From Thinopyrum elongatum (Eukaryota > Streptophyta > Magnoliopsida > Poales > Poaceae): DNA of 64,000 nt. The notes below the pieces were generated by a model. The model worked only from the letters and a program-made list of their open reading frames with translations. It was not told the DNA's origin and searched no databases. The stretch's first letter is position 1; the number at the start of each line of letters is the position of its first letter. The DNA lies in NCBI GenBank assembly GCA_011799875.1, contig CM022302.1, positions 319,280,144 to 319,344,143 of the forward strand, read 5' to 3'. The position numbers and the translations under genes were made by a program. Shown piece by piece: positions 57,691-64,000 of this stretch.

Positions 57691-59098
57691 TCACCGCATC
57701 CTTTTTCTGTCAAAATGAGAAACAAAAAAGCAGGGATTTGCCTCCAGCAGAGAATCCCCATTAATCCCCAGCACGACGGAGCACGAGGCTGGGTGGGAGG
57801 GCGCTGATGGCAGCACAAATCGAGCTCAGAGCAGTGTCGGGCCGCACCATTGGAGGAGAAGCACGCTGGATCCCCACGCAGAAGAACTGTTGCATCACCA
57901 ACACCTAACTCCTCTTGGTAATTCATAACTATAGAGAAAGAAACCCCATGACCAATTGTAGGAAAAACTGCACTTTGTTTTTGTCGTTCTATACGTGAGC
58001 TAACTGCAGCCGTGGAGTTGCGTGGCCAGGGACGCATGACCGGCGGCGGTGTAGGCTGTGACCGCAGGCTGGGAAAGTTGCATGGGGTGGGAAGCTGCCT
58101 CAGCTTTTGTTGCCAGCACATCAAGGGACGGCGCCGTTGGTGCAGAGACCGCCATGATGAGATGAGAGACCAGAGCAGCTGTTACCAGAGACAACGAGGA
58201 TGAAGAGGCTCGACGGACTGGATCCAAACGCCATGAGCTGAAGGTGGAGCTCACCTCCGAATCATACCCGGATTCAATGAGGGCGATGCTGGATTTTTTT
58301 GTTTAGGGATGGGAGGAGAAGAATGACGGTGATGGAGGCGGTTGGGTCAATGGCGAGGGAGCTCGAGGGCGGGGCTGGTTGCGGTGGTGGGTGCGGCGGC
58401 GTTGGCTCAAGATGAGGGTGGTTGGGTCATGTCCGTGCGAAGAGGAAGCTGGGATAGGTGGGAGCTCGTGCGGTGGCTCAATCTCGATCGAGCCAGAGGT
58501 GGCCCAGCTAGAGCAACAAGGCGAGAAGACTGCCATGGCTAACTGCTGTCGAGGCCTTGGCCAACTGATGGCAACAATGCAGTTGACGGAACAGGCAGCA
58601 GGGACGGCCGTCAACATCAAATCCAGCATGGCGCACCCACCCACTGACCCACATGAGCTGGGTTGGAGCTCCTCCTCCTCGTGAAGGTCTCCAATGCCCG
58701 ACGACGGAACCTCTGCGATTTTCAAATCAGAAGAGGATGAGAGAAGGAATATCAACCAGCTGGACAGCGCGCCGTGGAGGAAGTCACAGATGGCCGCACT
58801 CGAAGACCCGGGAGGAACCACCCAAGCCCATGGGGAAAACCGCTCTAGACCGGCGTCCCTGTTCCTGACCAACGCCGGCTGATTGAGGGATCTGGTGTAG
58901 GCAAGGGTCTGGGGTAGGTAGTCGGCGGCGACATGCAGTCACGAGGCTTGAGATGGCGCACGCGCAGCGATAGTTGGGGGCTAGTGGCGCTCGGCGGCGG
59001 GGGATGGAGTTTGGTGGTTGGTGGCCATGAGTGGCGGCGTGCGGCTAGGGAAGGTGGCTGGCGGTCACGCATGGCCCGGGAAGATGGCGGGGGGGGGG

Positions 59099-59132
<34 letters not shown>

Positions 59133-59150
59133 CGCTTGCCCTTCGCGAAA
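57690..59150. other. GC-richer gene-like region, product not recognised
   Basis: Overlapping frames on both strands (for example 58303-58872 minus, 57687-58124 minus, 58379-58684 plus) with no domain I recognise. It could be a shredded captured gene. It ends in a long poly-G tract (59087-59130). Confidence 0.35.
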
Positions 59151-59173
59151 AAGAAACAGGTAGGAGTGTGGTG

Positions 59174-59204
59174 GTTTCTAAATAAGCATATTTAGAAACT
59201 CTAG
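59174..59204. repeat. 3' hairpin of the insert followed by CTAG
   Basis: GTTTCTAAATA, loop AGCA, TATTTAGAAAC, then TCTAG: perfect 11-bp stem. Confidence 0.9.
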
Positions 59205-59726
59205 AGGGTTGCATATAGTATACGCATCGTGAACCCTCGCTTCATGAGGGGACTTTCTGGTTCCAAAAGCACGGTACCACATCAAAGTTATGCATTGGGT
59301 ATATTCAAAAACCACATGACACTTCATACATATGTTTGCATTGGGCCACATGCACGCAGTGGTTGTCTTCAGGCACTCCCTCACATGATTATCGGCGACA
59401 AGCTAGCCTATTTTGTGGGGCCGCGTGTGAACTTCCATGCATGACTTTGACCCAACAACAAGAGAGGTTATACGACCAAGGTGGTGATTCTTCTTGGTCA
59501 GTCTTACAATACGCCTTGGTGAGATGCCCCCTCCCACCGACTCAAAGTGTGTGTGTGTGTGGGGGGGAGGCACAATACTACTTCGCACTAGATGAACCTC
59601 CGTGGGGTCGGGGATGTGCGGTTAATTTGCGATGCACATGTGCCACATCAAATTTGTGATTTGGTTATTTAAATATCACACACCACATCGTTTACACAAA
59701 CACACGCACGCGCGCGCGCGCGCGCG

Positions 59727-59765
<39 letters not shown>

Positions 59766-60170
59766 CAGGCCACCCTGCAGGTGTGGTTCATATGTGGTCT
59801 CACCCTTCTAACACCAGAAGAACACATCTGTGGGCCCGCACACGGTCCACATTTGATCGGAAGCAAAGGGGGGTGGTTGACCATGATGTACTCCTTTCGG
59901 TTTTTTGTTACGGTAGGGTGAGATGTTAGACCTAGCTATTTGGGGGCATGCGTTCATAGCTAGGATTCCCCTCCCGCCAACACAATTACAAAAAGTGTGT
60001 GTGTGTGTCTGGGGGGGGGGGGGTAGCAATAGTAACGTGCGCTCTATGCGACAGGTGCCACATCAAAGTTATCCATTTGGTATTTGAACATCAAACTACC
60101 TTTTTCATACATACATTTGGTCCACATGCAAGTGTGTTCGTGTTCTGACCCTTTCCCGCGTTTTTTTCGC
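59205..60170. repeat. Degenerate tandem array, about 300-bp units (right part)
   Basis: The array seen at 54240-55712 resumes (CACATCAAAGTTATGCATTGGG, GGGCCACATGCACGCAGTGG, GACTTTGACCCAACAACAAG). Two to three further units follow, with a compound microsatellite (CACACG, CGCGCG, CACACA, TATATA; 59696-59765) and GT/G runs (59546-59568, 59995-60022). Confidence 0.7.
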
Positions 60171-61007
60171 CAAATTTATAAACAACACACGAGTCGAACG
60201 CAGTAACCGTCTATGATAGGGTACAAAACAGACACAGTTTCCTAGGACTACCCGTGTGCCACGCCCCTGCCCCTATCACCCACATGATCATAGTAGATTG
60301 GGCTCCAATCCCTCCCCTCTCAAAAATATCTACTCCCTCGCAATCTCGAAAATATCTACCCGCCTAAATGGTTTTTCTGTTTGATAGCACACGATTAGTA
60401 TGTGTGGACCGTGTGCGATATATGTTACTCCCGCTCTACTTCAATCGGTAGATCCAAATTTTCATTAGCCCCGACATTTTACTCCCGCCTGCATCCCTCG
60501 CAATCTAAAGAATATCTGCTCGGCTGGAGTGTTTTTCTGTTTGATAGCACACGATTATTATGTTTTAACCGTGTGTGATGTTCGTTACTCCCGCCCCGCT
60601 CTGCTTCAATCCCTTGATCCAAATTTTTGGTAGCCCCGCCATTTTACTCCTGCCTAGTAAAATTTTCAGTACCCGCGGCATTTCCTAAAACACCACCTTG
60701 GACCCCATCCACACACACACACCCCAAATCCTTCGCTCACCCCAAATCCCCTGCTCACACACATACACACCATCCCTCCCTCGCTCGAAACCTATCTAGG
60801 TCGCCGCCACGCCGCCTCCATCGTCAACCTCTGTCGGTCTGCCCGTGTAGTTTACCCACCGATATACATACCCTCGTCGCCCTGAATTTCTTAGATGACG
60901 CCTGCGAAACGCCGCATTTCCCACAGATCCCCATCCCCACCGCCTCCCCCACTCCAGAGCGTTGCAGCCTAAGCCCGGCTATGCTTCCCTGGGAGCTCAA
61001 GGAGTGA
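60171..61007. other. Left subterminal and upstream region of a third CACTA-like unit
   Basis: Phrases GATAGCACACGATTA and CCGTGTGCGAT recall the subterminal repeats at 63400-64000. A direct duplication of about 162 bp covers 60300-60640. The segment just before 61008 is C-rich and probably the captured promoter or leader. The plus frame 60627-61007 runs into the gene but has no motif. Confidence 0.5.
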
Positions 61008-61742
61008 ATGGCCCAAAAGAGCTTTACCGCGGCCTCTTCGCCCGACGTCGGCGAGGTGGCCGCCGAGGAATCTGTTGATGATGACTGGACCTGGATTGAG
61101 CCTTTCAATCAGCGGGCTAGAGTATTCTGGCATGTCGCGGACGCCGGCTACGACATCGAGGTCGTCGACAGCGACGACTTGACGCGGGCTATGTCATAGG
61201 TTAAGTTGCCCACCCCCGACCCTTCGGGTTCGACAGCCGTCGATCTCATCGATGGCCCTGCCGCTGATCTCCTGAAGCTCGTTTTGAAAAATTTGCCATC
61301 CTTCATCGCCATGGAGCCCCTTTTGTCATTTCTGAAGAACACGTTCTGCGACGCTGGCTTGGGATCCTCAGTTGGCAAGTCAGACCTCATCGACGGCGAC
61401 CACGAGGAGGAGTCACTCTGTGACAAGTGAGGAAACCCGTGATTTGTTTTCTTGAACCCCTTTTGTAGTGAGAACCCGTACAGTATTTATTGCTATATTT
61501 GGTTGTTTGCATTATGCCTTGTTTATTTCTACAGTTTTTGGTTGTTCGGTTGTTTGTAGTTAGCATATGTCCAGTTTCAATTGTCATCTTTGGTTGTTCA
61601 TAGTATGCCTTGTTTATTTCAGCTATTCACAGTGTGAGGTTCTATATGTGCTAGTATGAACTGTGTAGTTCAATTTCATCAATACCAATTTTAACAATAG
61701 CTCTATGAATGACTATATTTGGTTGCTGTTAAGCAGGTTGTA

Positions 61743-61997
61743 CTCCCTCCGAATCTTTTTAGTTCGCATATAAGATTTGTCTAAAGTCAAGCCTCATAAA
61801 GTTTGACCAACTTTATAGAAAAAATACAAACATTCACAATATGAAATCAATATCAGTACATGTGTCATGACTTAAATTTTCATATTCTATAACTTTAGCA
61901 TGGTAGATGTTGACATTTTTTCATGTAAATAAGGTCAAACTTTATGAAGTTTGACTTGAGACAATTCTTATATGCAGAGTAAAAGGACCGGCGGGAG
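61743..61997. mobile_element. Stowaway MITE, 255 bp
   Basis: Ends CTCCCTCCG and CGGCGGGAG with TA duplications (61741-61742 and 61998-61999); inner complementarity (TCAAACTTTATGAAGTTTGAC against TCATAAAGTTTGACC). Tc1/Mariner-derived MITE typical of Triticeae, inside the B3 gene intron. Confidence 0.95.
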
Positions 61998-62030
61998 TAT
62001 TTAACACGACTTTCCATTTGATTTAACAAT

Positions 62031-62492
62031 GGCACTGTTTGGATACTCTAACTTAGCTAGAGGTTAGAGTTAGTTTCTAGCTCATGACAGTTAAAAGGGG
62101 GAGAGAGAGAGAGAGAGAGAGATTGGTGGAATAGTTGATTGTATTGCTTGAGCCTCGTGGGCATATATATAGGAGTACATGGTCATCTTGGAGTACAAGT
62201 CAAGGTAGAATAAATCCTATGATACCCTACGTTTCCTAAATAATAATGATACTCAACAATGACTAACCCTAAACTAACTCTAGCCAAAGAGGTGTTTGGA
62301 TGATAGGGTTAGAATGACAATAAATGCACTAGGAGAACTTGTCCCAATTAGCACCTCCTGGGTGGGGTAGTTGTTTTGGGTGGGTTATACGCAACTAGCT
62401 CAAACTAGCCCTCATGTATGGATACTTTAGGGCTATTTGAGCCCAAACTACCTCAAACTAACTCTAGCCAATGGATCCAAACAGGGCCATAA
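62031..62492. mobile_element. MITE with GGCACTGTTTGGAT ends, with a nested LTR-like piece
   Basis: Terminal inverted repeats GGCACTGTTTGGATAC and GGATCCAAACAGGGCC, and inner matches TAACTCTAGCC. Between about 62095 and 62258 is a foreign segment that on the minus strand starts TGTTGAGTATC, has CTCCTATATATATGCCC and ends at a GA microsatellite; it looks like an LTR or TRIM fragment. The duplication of the MITE is not clear. Confidence 0.6.
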
Positions 62493-63163
62493 CTAGTGTA
62501 CTTAGACTTACACAATACATGTTTGAATGACTATGTTAGCTTGTTTTTAAATATTAGGCCTGTTGCAGTTAATAACACACCTTTCCACTTCTTGTTTTTA
62601 AATATTAAGTATTTAACAATTTGGTCTTGCACATGTAGGTCCTGCTGTCAGAGGTTTTGACCCACTGTTCGACCCGTTTTGTATATGGGGAAATGAGTTG
62701 TCAATGAATATCAGTCAAGTCTAGAAACTCAGAAAGATTGTTAGGATAAAGAAATTAGCGGCAAAAAACAACAAGATCTTTGTCTGCAGTATGAAGAAGA
62801 CATCAGTTCACTACAGGATGGTACTAACTGTTATACCTTGGATTTTTTATTCCTTTGCCCCATTTCCAATCTAGAGAAGATATTTATGCACATCCTTGTT
62901 TTCAGGCCTTTACAAAGCAGTTCACTGATGATTACCTCTCAAACCACCTATATGGTCAGGAGGCGAGGAAGGTATTCATACAACACCCACGGTTCAATAT
63001 TGAAGTCTTCCTAAAGAGGACGAAGGATGGATAGTCAATCATTCACAGGCACTGGCCTAAAGTTGCAAAGACCTTCAACATCAATGAAGGCTCAATATTC
63101 GCCTTCCGCTTCAGCAGTTTTTCTGATGAGATTCATCTGTCTATGTACCGTCTATGCTGCTAA

Positions 63164-64000
63164 TTTCAAAAGGTTATAGATGTTGCATGTGAAACTTGGT
63201 GCTGGTGCAGTTGTGTAATGGGGTAGCTGAGTGCTGAAGCTATATGATGTTGTACTCTAATGTATTTCCATTATGAAATCCTGCTTCCTTAATACGAAAA
63301 TGAAATATATTGTGTGCTTAATATGAAATGTCAATTAGAGTAATAAATGGATTATTAATAATAGGAAAATTAGCCTGCTAATTGGGTTTTTCTATTGCAA
63401 ACGGTTATTGAGAAAACACCGTGGGCGATGACCTTAGGCAACACACACAATTTCTAGGAATAAACCGTGTTGGATCAATGAACAATCACACACGACTTGC
63501 TCTTGAAAAGTGTTTGCATTAGGCCACCTTGCGTAAACGTTTACCACATAAAAAGTGTGTGTGATGGACAGCATATGGCACACAGTTTCTTCTATGCACC
63601 GTGTGTGATGCATTCAATTACGCAAATGTTAAAATTGTTAATATCGTCTGCAATGGCAACGCTATCACAAACGATTTAATGGGGAAAATTGTGTGTGATG
63701 TACATGCGAACGGAAACATTTTCCTTGGAGTGACTGTGTGGGATGTATAGACGAATGGAAACATACTTCTTGGATTGACTGTGTGGAATGTACATTCGAA
63801 CGGAAACGTTTAGCCGGGACTGACTGTGTGGGATGTACTTACGACTGGAAACAATTTGGACTGTATAATTGTATTTTTTAATACAACTGTACGTATAATC
63901 GTATTTGATCACTCGCGCGTCGCACACGACCTCATTTTGCCGAGCGTGTGCGGCCGGAGGGCCTATCCCCGATGGTTTCTGGGGCGTGTGGGAAGGACCC
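63164..64000. repeat. Right subterminal region of the third CACTA-like unit (open at window end)
   Basis: From about 63390 to the end, repeated phrases GTGTGTGATG, CGAACGGAAACATTT and GACTGTGTGGGATGTAC recur every 45-60 bases, like the subterminal repeats of the other units. No CACTA terminus is reached before the window ends. 63164-63390 is AT-rich 3' flank of the B3 pseudogene. Confidence 0.65.

Larger units (their letters stand above)
55713..59204. mobile_element. Unclassified 3.4-kb insert with hairpin ends (Helitron-like?)
   Basis: It splits the tandem array. After an (AT)n tract (55714-55762), a perfect 10-bp-stem hairpin with loop AGC lies at 55783-55805. At the other end an 11-bp-stem hairpin with loop AGCA lies at 59174-59199, directly followed by TCTAG. 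A 3' hairpin plus CTAG fits the CTRR end of Helitrons, but the base after it is A, not the expected T, and no helicase is present. The left half is an array of TAACTGC motifs; the right half (57690-59150) is GC-richer and gene-like without recognisable protein. Confidence 0.45.
61008..63163 (+). pseudogene. Captured B3-domain (DNA-binding) gene, broken
   Basis: First segment 61008-61430: acidic N-terminus (DDDWTWIEPF) with TAG at 61197-61199 in an otherwise continuous frame. Segments 62639-62820 and 62906-63163 join in phase across a GT-AG intron. They encode a B3-like fold: KIFVCSMKKTSVHY, then FTKQFTDDYLSNHLYG, and RHWPKVAKTFNINEGSIFAF with the final strand. TAG codons occur in both, one where B3 proteins usually have Trp. 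The long first intron (to 62638) holds two transposons; its donor could not be phased. B3 proteins bind DNA in the nucleus; this copy is a pseudogene. Confidence 0.65.

Noticed and set aside
60627..61007. 126-codon ORF ahead of the B3 pseudogene
   Set aside because: Pro/His/Thr-rich, derived from CACACA and CCC tracts; more likely leader sequence.

Overview
The window is plant nuclear DNA from a grass, almost certainly the Triticeae tribe (wheat, Aegilops, barley and relatives). It consists almost wholly of transposable elements nested in one another: long-LTR gypsy and copia retrotransposons, a very large CACTA transposon, Stowaway and Tourist-like MITEs, solo LTRs, and plant spliceosomal introns inside transposase genes. 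I assigned the lineage from termini and protein motifs remembered from Triticeae repeats, not from a search. No rRNA, tRNA, CRISPR or ordinary single-copy host gene is visible.

Layout. 1-1224: part of a solo LTR cut by the window edge. 1225-7322: a decayed minus-strand gypsy element (TAT-like) with a 5' LTR but no 3' LTR. 7323-8375: unassigned. 8376-10724: a copia fragment on the minus strand (gag plus LTR). 10725-14705: the 3' part of a chromodomain gypsy on the minus strand, interrupted by a LINE fragment and by a solo LTR (13159-14630). 14706-31509: a truncated Angela/Maximus-like copia on the plus strand. Its LTR was split first by a solo LTR (15419-16956, duplication GATAC) and by an 11.5-kb CACTA transposon (18000-29526, duplication TTC). 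31510-34902 plus 47819-48640: one gypsy LTR. It was split by a complete chromodomain gypsy (34908-47813, duplication GTAAG). 48640-64000: a mosaic of smaller CACTA-type units carrying captured host gene fragments (a WRN-like exonuclease, an F-box protein, a B3-domain protein). Among them lie a degenerate tandem array of about 300-bp units and a 3.4-kb insert bounded by twin hairpins.

How the parts work. The CACTA element carries its own two-gene system: a TNP2-type transposase (broken by two stops) and a multi-exon coiled-coil DNA-binding partner (all splice sites intact, one poly-G frameshift). Between them they would act on the palindromic subterminal arrays at both ends. The intact gypsy encodes gag, protease, reverse transcriptase, RNase H, integrase and a chromodomain in one frame with a single stop, plus an extra ORF upstream of gag.

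The most unusual signal is inside the gypsy LTRs. Two exons with canonical-looking, phase-compatible borders encode an acidic, tyrosine-rich peptide. The peptide is conserved between the two different LTR families here although the surrounding DNA has diverged. The second most unusual is the hairpin-bounded insert at 55783-59204, with its field of TAACTGC-type motifs.
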